From Thalassoroseus pseudoceratinae (GTDB taxonomy: Bacteria; Planctomycetota; Planctomycetia; Planctomycetales; Planctomycetaceae): a DNA stretch of 64,000 bases. The stretch spans positions 930,001 through 994,000 of the forward strand of contig NZ_JAALXT010000001.1 in NCBI RefSeq assembly GCF_011634775.1. Reading direction: 5' to 3'. The notes under the pieces are model-generated. The model was not told the origin of the DNA. It made no database searches and was given only the letters and a program-made list of their open reading frames with translations. Positions 36,132-45,979 of the stretch are shown here, in pieces (positions within the stretch are counted from its first letter, which is position 1; each line of letters opens with the position of its first letter). A program made the translations under genes and the position numbers.

Positions 36132-37499
36132 ATGAGCGAACGTCCCAACATCCCCGTCATCCGCACGAACGAAGACAGTGCGGACGAATTGCTCGCCGAG
36201 TTGCGGGAGAAACTCAGTCCGCGTGGTGATGTCGTTTCGCCCGCCGGTCGCCAGCGAACGCAGGAGTTGTTCGGTGAACCACTCACACCGCAACAGGTGG
36301 TCGAACGGATCTGTCAGGACGTCAATACTGACGGCCTGACCGCCGTGGTGGACTATACTCAAAAACTCGATCAGGTCGACCTCCGACCGGAAACAATTTG
36401 CGTTTCACCCGCCGAATTAGCCGATGCCCACGCAAATGCCGACACGGAGTATCTGGAAACGATCCGCCGAGTTCGCGACAACATTCGCGAGTTCCAATCC
36501 GGAATGCTCAATCGCGATTTTGAATTGAAACGCACGGCGGGGCAGGGTGCAGTTCAGTTACGACAACGTTATCGGCCGCTACGACGGGTCGGCATCTGTG
36601 TGCCCGGGGGAGCGGCGGCGTATCCGTCGACGCTGTTGATGACGGCCGTTCCCGCTCAAACGGCTGGCGTAAAGGAGATCGCGGTCGTGGCTCCGCCGAC
36701 CGCGTTCGGAAGTTACAACGGTCATTTGCTGGCCGCCTGTCATGAATTGGGAATCACCGAGGTCTACCGGATCGGTGGGGCACAGGCCGTCGCGGCGATG
36801 GCTTACGGTGTCGAGGGGATTGAACGAGTCGACAAAATTGTGGGGCCAGGAAATTTGTTCGTCGCACTCGCGAAACGACACGTCTTCGGCGAAGTCGACA
36901 TCGACAGCATCGCGGGTCCGAGTGAAGTGGTGGTCATCGCCGATGAAACCGCCCGACCGGAATTTGTCGCTTCCGATCTCATTTCCCAGGCCGAGCACAG
37001 TCCGGGTTCGGGCGTGTTGATCACATGGCATGAACCACTGATCGAAGCGGTGCAGGATCACTTGGCAACGCAATTGGCCCGATTGGAACGTGGTGACTTG
37101 GCACGGCAGGGCTTGGAAGATTTTGGAGCATTGATTCTCGCGAAAGACGCCGCCGAAACGGCTCGGTTGACCGACGAAATCGCACCGGAGCACTTGCATA
37201 TTTCCATGGATGAACCGGAGCCGATGTTGGATCAAATCCAAAACGCCGGGGCGATTTTCCTCGGGCATTTCACACCGGTCGCTTTTGGCGATTACGTGGC
37301 TGGTCCGTCACACGTGCTACCGACCGGCGGCACCGCCCGCTTCGCACACGGTTTGTGTGCCAACGATTTTCTCAAGCAGTCGTCGGTCATCCACTACGAT
37401 CAAGCGGCGTGTGAGCACGGTGCGAGTGATGTAGAGCGTTTGGCCGCAGTCGAGGGTTTAACCGCCCACAGTGCCAGTGTCTCAATCCGTTTGAAATAG
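36132..37499 (+). CDS. hisD: Histidinol dehydrogenase
   Basis: About 455 residues. Catalyses the last two steps of histidine synthesis, L-histidinol to histidine with two NAD+. Conserved blocks are RRVGICVPGGAAAYPSTLLM, DKIVGPGNLFVALAKR, DSIAGPSEVVVIAD, SQAEHSPGS, and DEIAPEHLHI with the catalytic Glu-His pair. ATG 36132 has GAGG a few bases upstream; a TTG six codons earlier is less likely. No other his genes are in the window. Confidence 0.95.
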   Translation: MSERPNIPVIRTNEDSADELLAELREKLSPRGDVVSPAGRQRTQELFGEPLTPQQVVERICQDVNTDGLTAVVDYTQKLDQVDLRPETICVSPAELADAHANADTEYLETIRRVRDNIREFQSGMLNRDFELKRTAGQGAVQLRQRYRPLRRVGICVPGGAAAYPSTLLMTAVPAQTAGVKEIAVVAPPTAFGSYNGHLLAACHELGITEVYRIGGAQAVAAMAYGVEGIERVDKIVGPGNLFVALAKRHVFGEVDIDSIAGPSEVVVIADETARPEFVASDLISQAEHSPGSGVLITWHEPLIEAVQDHLATQLARLERGDLARQGLEDFGALILAKDAAETARLTDEIAPEHLHISMDEPEPMLDQIQNAGAIFLGHFTPVAFGDYVAGPSHVLPTGGTARFAHGLCANDFLKQSSVIHYDQAACEHGASDVERLAAVEGLTAHSASVSIRLK

Positions 37500-37530
37500 G
37501 TTGTTCTGACGCAAACGGTGTTCAACCAGC

Positions 37531-38502
37531 TCATTCCGCTTCGACGTTGACGGCCGGTCGTGGGATGGGTTGAGTCTCACCCGTTTTCCGAAATCGACCG
37601 GATTGAAAAAATTCCAGCGTCGCTTCGATCGCGGTATCGTCTCTTAGCAAAAATGTGTGAAGACAGCAAACTTCGAGAAAGTCGCTCGCCCCCGGAAGTC
37701 GGGTACTGGCAACGGACACCACGCCGTCATCGTCACCTGGCAAGAGCGGATTGAACCCCTGCGGTTTGCCACGTGCGCCGGCGATGACTCCGAATGGAAA
37801 ATCCGGGGTGGGCAAGGAATCGACGTATTTGGAATCCGTCGCCAACTGTTGTCCGCTCGGTCCAAAGATCAGCCGAAAGGCGATATTGCGTTTGAAGGTT
37901 TTCGCAATGTTCGCTCCCAGATTCGGTGTGCCGATCATCACCATGCGGTGCAACCGATCGTCCGGTTCATTCTGAAGATATTGACGAACAACGATTCCGC
38001 CCATGCTGTGCGTCACGATGTCGATTTGTTCGATCCCTTCCAACGAAGCGATTACCTGACGCAGAAATTCGGCCGCGACTTTGACCTCTGCCCGCGTGCT
38101 GGGGTAATCGAACACGACGACCGTGTAACCTGCGTCTCGAAGGGCTTTTCGCATCCGTTCGAAGGACTTGGACGAGCGAATCAGTCCATGGATGAGTAAC
38201 GCCGCCTTGCCTTTCATCGGTGGAATTGATCGGCTCTTCCGGACTTCATCTAATTTCGCCCGACACTCCTCCAGCGTGCCAGACGCATGGCGAAAGTCAT
38301 CGGGATCAAGTAAACGATAGTGTTTTGTGATGATATGTTGCTGAATTCTCCAGCCCGACTGGAATGCAACATCGCCCCAAAATTGCCGCCCACCCATCGT
38401 TTTCATCAGTAGACTCGGTTGCGTGGTTGAATGTGGTTCCGATGCGGCCCCGAAGGCCCCTCCAAGGAGAACGACAATCAACGTGGTCAGGATCCTCAGC
38501 AT
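37531..38502 (-). CDS. Secreted alpha/beta-hydrolase (lipase-like)
   Basis: About 323 residues. A signal peptide (LRILTTLIVVLLGGAFGAAS) is followed by an alpha/beta-hydrolase. The oxyanion region is ALLIHGLIRSSKSF, the nucleophile elbow THSMGG (Ser), with downstream GTPNLGANIAKTF, DDDGVVSVAST (Asp) and CCLHTFLLRD (His), the order expected of PGAP1/lipase-type esterases. The start at 38502 is set by the signal peptide; a 101-residue upstream extension would run over the preceding gene. It may be the last gene of a run with fhcD and the GT-C-like gene (55-base gap). Confidence 0.82.
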   Translation of the reverse strand: MLRILTTLIVVLLGGAFGAASEPHSTTQPSLLMKTMGGRQFWGDVAFQSGWRIQQHIITKHYRLLDPDDFRHASGTLEECRAKLDEVRKSRSIPPMKGKAALLIHGLIRSSKSFERMRKALRDAGYTVVVFDYPSTRAEVKVAAEFLRQVIASLEGIEQIDIVTHSMGGIVVRQYLQNEPDDRLHRMVMIGTPNLGANIAKTFKRNIAFRLIFGPSGQQLATDSKYVDSLPTPDFPFGVIAGARGKPQGFNPLLPGDDDGVVSVASTRLPGASDFLEVCCLHTFLLRDDTAIEATLEFFQSGRFRKTGETQPIPRPAVNVEAE

Positions 38503-38557
38503 GGAAAACTTACTCCTTCGGCTTCCATGAAAATAGAAACTTCGCCTCCAGCGACGT

Positions 38558-40510
38558 TCACTTCTGACGAACCGTTTTATCGGTGTAAGGCGGATCATCG
38601 CCGAGCCAACTCGCGGCGGTGATGTCGAATCGACGGTAGCGGTACGGCTCATTGGAACCGTCAACTCGAACCGTCGTTTCAAATCGCAAACAACCGAATG
38701 GCACCTGATCACTAATCCAAACATCACTCCGATACCAGTAAGCCTGCGAGCTATCGTTCGGCTCGAACCGAACGCGAGACGCGGCCTGCTGACAACGAAT
38801 GGCATCTTCGCGTAGCGGCGTCTTCAAATACCGAATATGGTCGGCATTATACCCACGGGCTTTGGGCATGTTGCGGAAGAACGTGCGGGCGGATTCCTGA
38901 GCGGCTTTCGACGGTGCTTGTCCTCCCGGCCACACTAGAAACTCACGTGGTGGGCGACCGGCATGAAAACGCTCTTCGAGGATATAATACGTTTCACGTC
39001 GTTGGTCCGCAGATCCTCGGTTCCAATCGACGATGATCGTTCTGGCATCGTGATTCGCATACTGAATTCGACCACCGTCGGTCAGTCGCAGTGTCGTGAT
39101 AGTTCCATCGACGTCGCTGGATTCAAATTCCACCCAACTTTTCTGAGTGGGATCGGGCGGTAGGGAATGAATCCAGGTCGTCAATGGGCGTTCAAACTTT
39201 GGTGCCGGTGCGTCGTAGTCGATCCATTCCGCTTGCTTCATCAGATCGAATAACCAAGACGGTCGCCAGGGATTCCCGATGGCGGAAGCCATGGAGTATA
39301 CGGAAATCGAAAGACACACCCCGACTACGAATTGGAACCAACGCCGTTGTCCCCAGGCATCAAGAACCGGAATCATCCCAACCAACCAGAACGGAATCAG
39401 CCAGAACGCCCAGCGAAGCCCCGCGGTATTGCCACCGTAATTGTAGTTGGCCGTCCGGCTCATATAGAACGCGAGAATGGCGACCGTTAGCAACGCTCCT
39501 AAGCCGTGCAGAATCCGGAGTGGAGACTTCCACGTCTTGGGAAGGAACCACCCCAACCATCCGAAAAGAAAGATCGGCGTGAGCGACAAAATCCCATGAT
39601 GTCCGATCACGCAGTGCATGAAATAGACGGCGGTTGATTCTGTGTTGGCGTCAATCCCGCGTGGGAACATCCAGTAACTTGGAACGCCTTGATGGATGTA
39701 TTCGTAGGTTTCGGTTCCGTAATACGCATAGAACGGTTTCACACCACCGGTGACGAGATAATTCGTCACGAAAAAAGCGGCAAGCGGGATCAAAGCGGCT
39801 GGCACGAAACACAACAATGTGCGGAGCCAATCGTGTTTGACCAACAGCAGGAATGTGGCCACGCCGAACAATGCCGCCGGCAGTTCGCAGGTGCAAGCGA
39901 AGGCGGCAAACAAACCTGCCACGATAAAATATCCCGGCGAGCGACTACCATCGATCACGATCCGGGACAACGCCGCCAGCACGAAAATGACACTGATTGC
40001 GGCCGGCGTGTGGTTGTTCAATGTAACTGAGAAAGTACTCAGGTACGTTCCGAACGCAGCCGACAAGAACACCGCCGCCCAGGTAACTTCGCTTTCCATG
40101 TAGCGTGTGATGAACCTCGAAAGAACCGTCAGCCCAATGAGCAACGGAAGCAAATTCACGATGACCAGCACCGAGCGAGCCGCGCGATCTGTGTCGTCGG
40201 TCAAATTCCAACCGGTTGTCGCTCGGATCGCTTCGTAAACTCCCGCGACAATCGTGGGCAACAAGGGAGGTTTTGACGAATAAAAATGCCCGTCGTGACG
40301 GACTTTGTCGATCGTGTCCCAATCATCGTTTTGGATGATCTCGTCGATTTGGTAGGTCCCACGTTCCGACAGCGACCACACCGTTGCCCAACGGGAACGG
40401 TCATTGGCACTGAGAAGCGGATCGACGTTCAAAATTGCCGCCATTCCCAGCCCGGCGGTCACACAAATCACAAACCAGAACAGCGGACGTTTCGCGGATG
40501 GAGCGTTCAT
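38558..40510 (-). CDS. Polytopic membrane protein resembling GT-C glycosyltransferases
   Basis: A 650-residue protein with about ten or more membrane helices in the first 430 residues and a soluble C-terminal domain of about 200 residues. The first periplasmic loop has NVDPLLSANDRSRW and GHFYSSKPPLLPTI, which resembles the acidic and SKPPL motifs of dolichyl-phosphate-mannose-type (GT39/GT83-like) transferases. I infer transfer of a lipid-linked sugar at the outer face of the membrane, but acceptor and donor are unknown. It starts 21 bases after the fhcD stop, so the genes are probably co-transcribed. Confidence 0.7.
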   Translation of the reverse strand: MNAPSAKRPLFWFVICVTAGLGMAAILNVDPLLSANDRSRWATVWSLSERGTYQIDEIIQNDDWDTIDKVRHDGHFYSSKPPLLPTIVAGVYEAIRATTGWNLTDDTDRAARSVLVIVNLLPLLIGLTVLSRFITRYMESEVTWAAVFLSAAFGTYLSTFSVTLNNHTPAAISVIFVLAALSRIVIDGSRSPGYFIVAGLFAAFACTCELPAALFGVATFLLLVKHDWLRTLLCFVPAALIPLAAFFVTNYLVTGGVKPFYAYYGTETYEYIHQGVPSYWMFPRGIDANTESTAVYFMHCVIGHHGILSLTPIFLFGWLGWFLPKTWKSPLRILHGLGALLTVAILAFYMSRTANYNYGGNTAGLRWAFWLIPFWLVGMIPVLDAWGQRRWFQFVVGVCLSISVYSMASAIGNPWRPSWLFDLMKQAEWIDYDAPAPKFERPLTTWIHSLPPDPTQKSWVEFESSDVDGTITTLRLTDGGRIQYANHDARTIIVDWNRGSADQRRETYYILEERFHAGRPPREFLVWPGGQAPSKAAQESARTFFRNMPKARGYNADHIRYLKTPLREDAIRCQQAASRVRFEPNDSSQAYWYRSDVWISDQVPFGCLRFETTVRVDGSNEPYRYRRFDITAASWLGDDPPYTDKTVRQK

Positions 40511-40531
40511 CAGGCTGACGATTCCAATAAG

Positions 40532-41452
40532 TTAATCCGCAAGCAATTCGCGGAGGTGAAAGTGGAACGGCCCCAGATCTCCACCATAGTTGCCAGCCGT
40601 AATTTGCGTTAGTCCCGGACATTTGGCAGCGGCGTGAAGCCCCGCTTTCATCGCGTCGCGGACTGGAGCTTCGGACAGCCCGTCAATCACAATCTCGTAG
40701 ACGCAAGCCGTCTCCGCCGATAATGCCGACTTCGTGAGTGGGCGAACCGTCGGGCAATAGGCATCGTTGGTACTCGCTTTGAGCTTCTTGTATTTCGAGC
40801 CTACTTTGCTACCACTCCGGACAATCCCACCAGGGAACGGGAGAATGACTTCGGGAACGGCTCGCATCGCGTTCGCGGCAGCTTCGGTCGCGGCTAGCGT
40901 CTCCGCTTGCGTTCGTCCACAAAGAATGAGATTCCCTCCGGCGACACCTTTCACCGTCCCGAAGCGATCTTCGCAAAGGAATTCGCCATCCATGACCGGC
41001 AACCGCCAGAACCGTCGCGGACCAAGCTTCTTCGAGACCTGCATGCCATCGCCGAAGAACCGCAGTTGCCCGCCGATCGAGATTTGCTTCTCGCGAGGCG
41101 TGTCTTCCAAGCCGTTGTAGCACGCCGTTGTGGGGCAGGTGAGCACACATTGACCGACGCGGTTGCTGACAGCGGTTTGCAACGCGTCTCGACTGAATGC
41201 GAAGGCCAACACACTCACGCCCGGCCGACCATCAGGCGTTTCGTCGGAGTTCCAAGTTCGTTCAATGGCGGCTTCGATATCGCAGGCAATGACGCTGGTG
41301 GCGAATCCGCTGAATTGCTCGGCGGCCACCTGAGCCCAACGTTCAGTACATGCCGTAATGATGAGCCGGGTGCCGACGATGGGAAACGCCTCGGCAAAGG
41401 TATCGACGATCCCGACCCCGTCGAACTCGAGCAGATTGGGAGACTCGGTCAT
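40532..41452 (-). CDS. fhcD: Formylmethanofuran:tetrahydromethanopterin formyltransferase
   Basis: A 306-residue protein matching the Ftr/FhcD family (about 297 residues). Landmarks: GVGIVDTFAEAFPIVGTRLIITA at the N-terminus, CPTTACYNGL, GGQLRFFGDG, SGSKVGSKYKKLKASTNDAYCPTVR in the middle and ITAGNYGGDLGPFHFHLRELL at the C-terminus. It moves a formyl group between methanofuran and H4MPT, part of formaldehyde oxidation in planctomycetes and methylotrophic proteobacteria. The companion fhcA/B/C are not in this window. A second H4MPT-associated gene is at 57127-58554. Confidence 0.92.
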   Translation of the reverse strand: MTESPNLLEFDGVGIVDTFAEAFPIVGTRLIITACTERWAQVAAEQFSGFATSVIACDIEAAIERTWNSDETPDGRPGVSVLAFAFSRDALQTAVSNRVGQCVLTCPTTACYNGLEDTPREKQISIGGQLRFFGDGMQVSKKLGPRRFWRLPVMDGEFLCEDRFGTVKGVAGGNLILCGRTQAETLAATEAAANAMRAVPEVILPFPGGIVRSGSKVGSKYKKLKASTNDAYCPTVRPLTKSALSAETACVYEIVIDGLSEAPVRDAMKAGLHAAAKCPGLTQITAGNYGGDLGPFHFHLRELLAD

Positions 41453-41570
41453 GGTGTGCGTGCTATTCGATTGAGCCGATCAAATCCGTGTGTGAAGGCT
41501 CGTAGATTAACCGACCCTTTCGCAAACAACCACCGTGACCGATCATCTTCGGCTGTCCCCAAGCCGAAAA

Positions 41571-42245
41571 TCAGAGTTCTTCATCGGGGACCTGTCTTCG
41601 CATATGGATGAGTTGCGGGACGCCTTGCGCTTCCATCTTCTTCATAATGCGGGCTCGATGGGCTTCCACGGTTTTGAAACTGATCTTCAGTTCCTCCGCA
41701 ATGGCTTTGCTGGATTGCCCCTCGACGACGTATTCCATGACCTCAGTCTCTCGGGGCGTCAGCGATTTCAACCGCTTGATGATCGCCTGATAAGCTGCCT
41801 GAGCTTTGCGATTTTGCCGATCGAGTTCCAACGCCCGATGAACGTGTTCCAGCAACACTTCATCACTCGCCGGCTTCTCAAGAAAATCCACCGCACCGGC
41901 TTTCATTCCTCGCACGGCCATCGGCACATCACCATAACCAGTGAGCAGAATGATCGGAATTTTGATCCGATCCGCTTGCAGCTTTTCCTGCAATTCCAGA
42001 CCACTCATTCCCGGCATCCGGACGTCAAGGACCAAACACCCGGGTTGGCTTGGATCGTAAAATTCCAAGAATTCAAAGGCGTCCGCGAAGGCCCGCGATT
42101 TCAGTTGAACAGACTCGAAAAGCCAACACAGCGACTTTCGCATGGCGTCTTCGTCGTCAACCACGAAAACGGTCGGTTGCTCGGTGGTTTCGCTTGGCAG
42201 CGTCGCGCTGGCGTTCGAAACCGTTTCCTGATTTTCGTTATACAC
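41571..42245 (-). CDS. FixJ-type response regulator
   Basis: About 224 residues. The receiver domain (FVVDDEDAMRKSL, phospho-acceptor Asp in LVLDVRMPGMSG, LLTGYGDVPMAV, Lys in FLEKPAS) is followed by a LuxR/FixJ helix-turn-helix (LTPRETEVMEYVVEGQSSKAIAEELKIS in overlapping pieces, KTVEAHRARIMKKM). It should activate or repress promoters when phosphorylated by the kinase encoded just upstream. I choose GTG 42245: it has AAGGAG 9 bases upstream and overlaps the kinase stop by 8 bases, so translation is coupled. Confidence 0.9.
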   Translation of the reverse strand: MYNENQETVSNASATLPSETTEQPTVFVVDDEDAMRKSLCWLFESVQLKSRAFADAFEFLEFYDPSQPGCLVLDVRMPGMSGLELQEKLQADRIKIPIILLTGYGDVPMAVRGMKAGAVDFLEKPASDEVLLEHVHRALELDRQNRKAQAAYQAIIKRLKSLTPRETEVMEYVVEGQSSKAIAEELKISFKTVEAHRARIMKKMEAQGVPQLIHMRRQVPDEEL

Positions 42246-44418
42246 GAGGATTTTCTCCTTGGGAGATCGGCAAAGTAAAATGGAAAACGACACCGGGTCT
42301 GTTTTGTTCGTCCCTCCACAACCGACCGCCATACTGTTCCACAATCGCCCGACTCATGGTGAGTCCCATACCAAAGCCTGTCTTCTTGGTAGTGAAGAAA
42401 GGTTCAAACAAGTTTTCCAAAACTTCCTTGGAAAGTCCAGGACCATTATCGGCAATGGTAAATTTCACCAACGTTTCCTGATGAACAACCGCCGACAAAT
42501 GCACCACGGGCGGGGTCTCTTCGGGACTCCGACCATGCTCTGCGAACGCTTCCACTGCATTGGAAATTAGATGGACCAAGACTTGCTCGATCTGCAAGGG
42601 ATCGGCCGCGATATTGGGAAGAGAGTCCGGCACATCCAGGAGGATTTCCACACCATTAACACGAGCGATCGGCGTGACCCAATGGACGGCCTCTTGGATG
42701 ATCTGATAAGTCGCCACTCGGTGACTGGCTGAACCACGAGAACTCAAGAACCGACGCAAACGGCGGATGGAGTTACTTGCCTGGTTGGCTTGCTCGGTCA
42801 CGCCTTCCAGGGCATCGATCAAACCTGCGGATTGAGCCTGAAACGTTTGAGCAGCGGTCTCGCTTGGCTCCGATGTCATTTTCTGAATCCGCCGGATGCA
42901 ACCGCGAGCGAAATTGGCGATGGCGGCGAGCGGGTTATTCACTTCATGGGCCACCATGGTGGCCATTTGCCCCAATGACGTCAGTTGCGCCAATCGTTCG
43001 AATTCGAGTTGCCGACGTCGAACTGCATCTTGTGCTTCGAAAAGTTTGGTCATGTCCGTCGCGACCACAATCACTGCGATCACACGACCGAACCGCCGGA
43101 TCGGACCGATACGACAAGAAAAATGTCGCAGAACACCATCGACGCCAGGGCTTTGAACCTCTTGAGTCATGATCTCGCCGGTCTCGAAGACCCGTTGGAT
43201 CACCGCACGAGATTCTTCCGCTTTCTGAGGAGAAATAAAGTCGTACGCCGATTTCCCCACCAAGTCCTCGACACGCGATGGTCGTTGAGCACGATTCACA
43301 TACAGAAGTGTTCCCGATCGGTCCAAGGTACATACGGTATCCGGCACACATTCGAGGAAATACGTCAACGCATTTTCGCTCAGTTTTGAATCCTGAACGG
43401 GGGTTAATTGACCATCGGCATGCTCAATTGGACTACGGCGTTTGATGAGATTTTCCAGTTCTCCGGCAAACCGTTGCCAATTTGCATACGGTTGACGAAA
43501 CTCGCCATCAAGCTCACTTTGTTTCTCTTCGAAGTGTCTGAGAACACGCCTTCGCTTTGTCGTCTCCTCGACAATCATCAGGACATAATCCTGATGAGGA
43601 ACCTGGAGACGATCGGCGGATACCGTGACCGTGATTTCCTTCCCGTCCTTAGTTTTCAGTATCGTATCGACAGGATTCGAACGCCCATATGCAAACGCTT
43701 CCGATCGGAGTTTTTCGAACAAATCCAGATCATTGAACATTGGGAGTTGCGAGAGCATTTGCCCGACAATCTCGCCCCGGTCACAACCAACGATGCCCAG
43801 AAATTCCGTATTGGCATCGACAACCGACAGAGTGTCTTCCGTCAGCACGAGCAGCCCTAGTGCATTGATCACAAAGGCTTCCCGGAAAATCTCGCTCGTT
43901 TGTTGGAACGCGATACGTGCAATTTCACGGTCCGTCACCACCACGGACATTCCCCGCACTCCAACGACTTCGTCCCTCGACTCGGACAAGATCGGCGTGT
44001 AATGCGTGTCGAAATACGTCCCGTCCAGGTAGACCGTCTCCGAAAGTTCTTCGCCATCCAGAACATTGCGGATGGTCTCGAGGATATTCGGATACTCTCG
44101 ATACATCTCCCAGACCGACCAACCGACCGCATCACCCTCGCCCAAGCCGATCAAATCCAAACCACGGCCGCGAGACTCCGTAAAGATCCCGTGCCGATCC
44201 ATGCTCCAGAAAATAATGGGAGCCTTATCGACAACAAGGCTCAATTGATGCTCAGTCGCTGATTGGGCGTTGTGATTGCCTGTACGCTGATCGCCGTCGC
44301 GTGAAGCACGATAACGCAACACCTCACGGCGGAGATCTTCGTTCTCGGCTTGGAGTTCGGCGAGTTGTTTTTGGAGACTCTCGTAATCCGCCAAACTGAC
44401 GGAACTTTCTTGCTCCAT
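42238..44418 (-). CDS. Soluble multi-PAS sensor histidine kinase
   Basis: A 726-residue cytoplasmic kinase. An N-terminal coiled coil (about 5-40) precedes three PAS domains (about 55-165, 180-300 and 355-475). The HisKA domain has the phospho-acceptor His in MVAHEVNNPLAAIANFA. The ATPase domain has the N box HLISNAVEA, the G1 box DNGPGLS, FEPFFTTK and the G2 box GFGMGLTMSR. No membrane helices, so the signal is internal; no heme or flavin Cys motif is obvious. ATG 44418 follows GAGGGGCTTCA. It forms a two-component pair with the FixJ-like regulator and is divergent from the ExbB-like gene (about 280-base gap). Confidence 0.92.
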   Translation of the reverse strand: MEQESSVSLADYESLQKQLAELQAENEDLRREVLRYRASRDGDQRTGNHNAQSATEHQLSLVVDKAPIIFWSMDRHGIFTESRGRGLDLIGLGEGDAVGWSVWEMYREYPNILETIRNVLDGEELSETVYLDGTYFDTHYTPILSESRDEVVGVRGMSVVVTDREIARIAFQQTSEIFREAFVINALGLLVLTEDTLSVVDANTEFLGIVGCDRGEIVGQMLSQLPMFNDLDLFEKLRSEAFAYGRSNPVDTILKTKDGKEITVTVSADRLQVPHQDYVLMIVEETTKRRRVLRHFEEKQSELDGEFRQPYANWQRFAGELENLIKRRSPIEHADGQLTPVQDSKLSENALTYFLECVPDTVCTLDRSGTLLYVNRAQRPSRVEDLVGKSAYDFISPQKAEESRAVIQRVFETGEIMTQEVQSPGVDGVLRHFSCRIGPIRRFGRVIAVIVVATDMTKLFEAQDAVRRRQLEFERLAQLTSLGQMATMVAHEVNNPLAAIANFARGCIRRIQKMTSEPSETAAQTFQAQSAGLIDALEGVTEQANQASNSIRRLRRFLSSRGSASHRVATYQIIQEAVHWVTPIARVNGVEILLDVPDSLPNIAADPLQIEQVLVHLISNAVEAFAEHGRSPEETPPVVHLSAVVHQETLVKFTIADNGPGLSKEVLENLFEPFFTTKKTGFGMGLTMSRAIVEQYGGRLWRDEQNRPGVVFHFTLPISQGENPRV

Positions 44419-44699
44419 TGAAGCCCCTCATCAACACGAAACACTTTGCATTTTGATCCGCTCGACCAAATGAGAGGATCGGATCAACAACTGCGTGTCA
44501 CAGATGTTAGGCACAATCGCAGGAGTGCGTCAAACGCATCGGTGAATATCTGTCGCGTGTCAAACGATGTCGCTGCGGCACACCGTACCATGTGACTTCG
44601 GATTATGACGTCTTTCGTTCCAGGCAATTCCCTGATCTTGCCGGATCTTCGATTATTCGTCATGATGCACCCTCCGGCCAAACATCTGGGAGAGGGAAC

Positions 44700-45626
44700 G
44701 TGCCAGAATTGAATGATCAGCCCCGAAAACAACAACCACAACGGAGTCGTCTGTTTCGACGATTCAGTTGCGTGGCTCTGGCCATTGGGCTGATATGGTG
44801 CTGTATTCCCGTATTCGGTCAAGAACCGATTCCCGCTGAGGATTTTCCTCCAACCGCCGCGGCCGAGGATGCCACGACCGCTGCCGATACCGACGGTGCT
44901 CAAGACGCGGAGAAATCGCAACGCCAAGCGATTCCCCTCACACCACGCGAATTTGCCGAGGCGTTGGGATGGTACTTCCTCGCACCGTTCGCATTGGCGT
45001 CCTTCATTGCGATTTGGTTCGGAATCGAGCGATTGATCGTGCTCCGCCGAGGCCGTGTGATTCCACGGGCCTTCGTCGAACGCTTTCTCGATCACATGGA
45101 ACAAGGCAAACTCGACGCCGATAGTGCGTTGCAACTTTGTGAGGAAAATGGCAGCCCGGTCGCCGAGGTCTTCGCCCACGGTGTCCGCAAATGGGGCAAG
45201 CCGAGTGTGGAAGTCGAACAAGCCATTATTGACGGTGGCGAACGGCAAGTGAGCCAATTGCGTCGGCACCTGCGTGTTTTGAATGGCGTATCGACAGTCA
45301 CACCGCTGATGGGATTGTTGGGCACCGTCGTCGGGATGATTATGGCGTTCAATCAGATCGCCTCCGGTGACGCCATGGGCAAACCTGAGCAACTCGCTTT
45401 CGGCATCGCACTCGCGTTGCTGACAACAGCTGTCGGTTTATCCATCGCAATTCCCTCATTAATCCTCTACCTCTATCTGTCCAGCCGAGTCGACGCGCTG
45501 GTCATGGAGATGGACCTGCTCGCACAGAACGTGGTCCACCTCATCTCCTATGAGGCTCTTGCAAAGGAAGCTGGCAGCGGCACCAAATCCCGCAGCCGCT
45601 CCACACGGAAGAAGGCCGTTTCGTAA
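44700..45626 (+). CDS. ExbB/TolQ/MotA-family proton channel protein with signal peptide
   Basis: About 308 residues. An N-terminal signal sequence ([18 protein letters not shown]) is followed by an acidic low-complexity stretch ([17 protein letters not shown]) and three core membrane helices. The TolQ/ExbB blocks are [18 protein letters not shown] and [23 protein letters not shown], with the conserved Thr residues of the channel. The GTG at 44700 is preceded by GGGAGAGGGAAC, a much better site than the ATG at 44592. No exbD follows. It is orphaned here, so it may work with the ExbD encoded at 33182-33613 or one elsewhere. Confidence 0.87.
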   Translation: MPELNDQPRKQQPQRSRLFRRFSCVALAIGLIWCCIPVFGQEPIPAEDFPPTAAAEDATTAADTDGAQDAEKSQRQAIPLTPREFAEALGWYFLAPFALASFIAIWFGIERLIVLRRGRVIPRAFVERFLDHMEQGKLDADSALQLCEENGSPVAEVFAHGVRKWGKPSVEVEQAIIDGGERQVSQLRRHLRVLNGVSTVTPLMGLLGTVVGMIMAFNQIASGDAMGKPEQLAFGIALALLTTAVGLSIAIPSLILYLYLSSRVDALVMEMDLLAQNVVHLISYEALAKEAGSGTKSRSRSTRKKAVS

Positions 45627-45979
45627 CCGGCGCGACCGTTCTCATCTTCGCGCGGAACTGTCGGAAACGCACGGATTCACTTCGCGATCGCGTAACGTCT
45701 CCTGTCGCGGACAATAAACCGCTGCGTCCGTCGGGCCTGACAAATGTCTTCCGAATTTGCAGGTTACAACGACTTCACTCGCTTGCCGGACTGGTTGCGC
45801 TCGGGTATCGTAAATTGTGTCGATTCGGTTCGACTCTTGCCGGAAGACCGCGACGCTCCCCGCCTTAAATATGAATCGGTTTCGTGACCGGTCCATCCTA
45901 CCGCCGAAGGTGCCCGCGGCTTTAACTCGACGATCGATCCTCACATCGGCCCGCACACCCTCAAGATGAAAGCAATGCA
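45627..45979. other. Gap before the first beta-propeller gene, no gene seen
   Basis: About 350 bases without a credible gene. A minus-strand reading frame covers most of it but has no recognisable composition, no ribosome binding site and runs into the next gene. A weak 6-bp inverted repeat GCGCGA/TCGCGC (45631-45654) sits just after the exbB-like stop but has no T tract. Confidence 0.4.
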
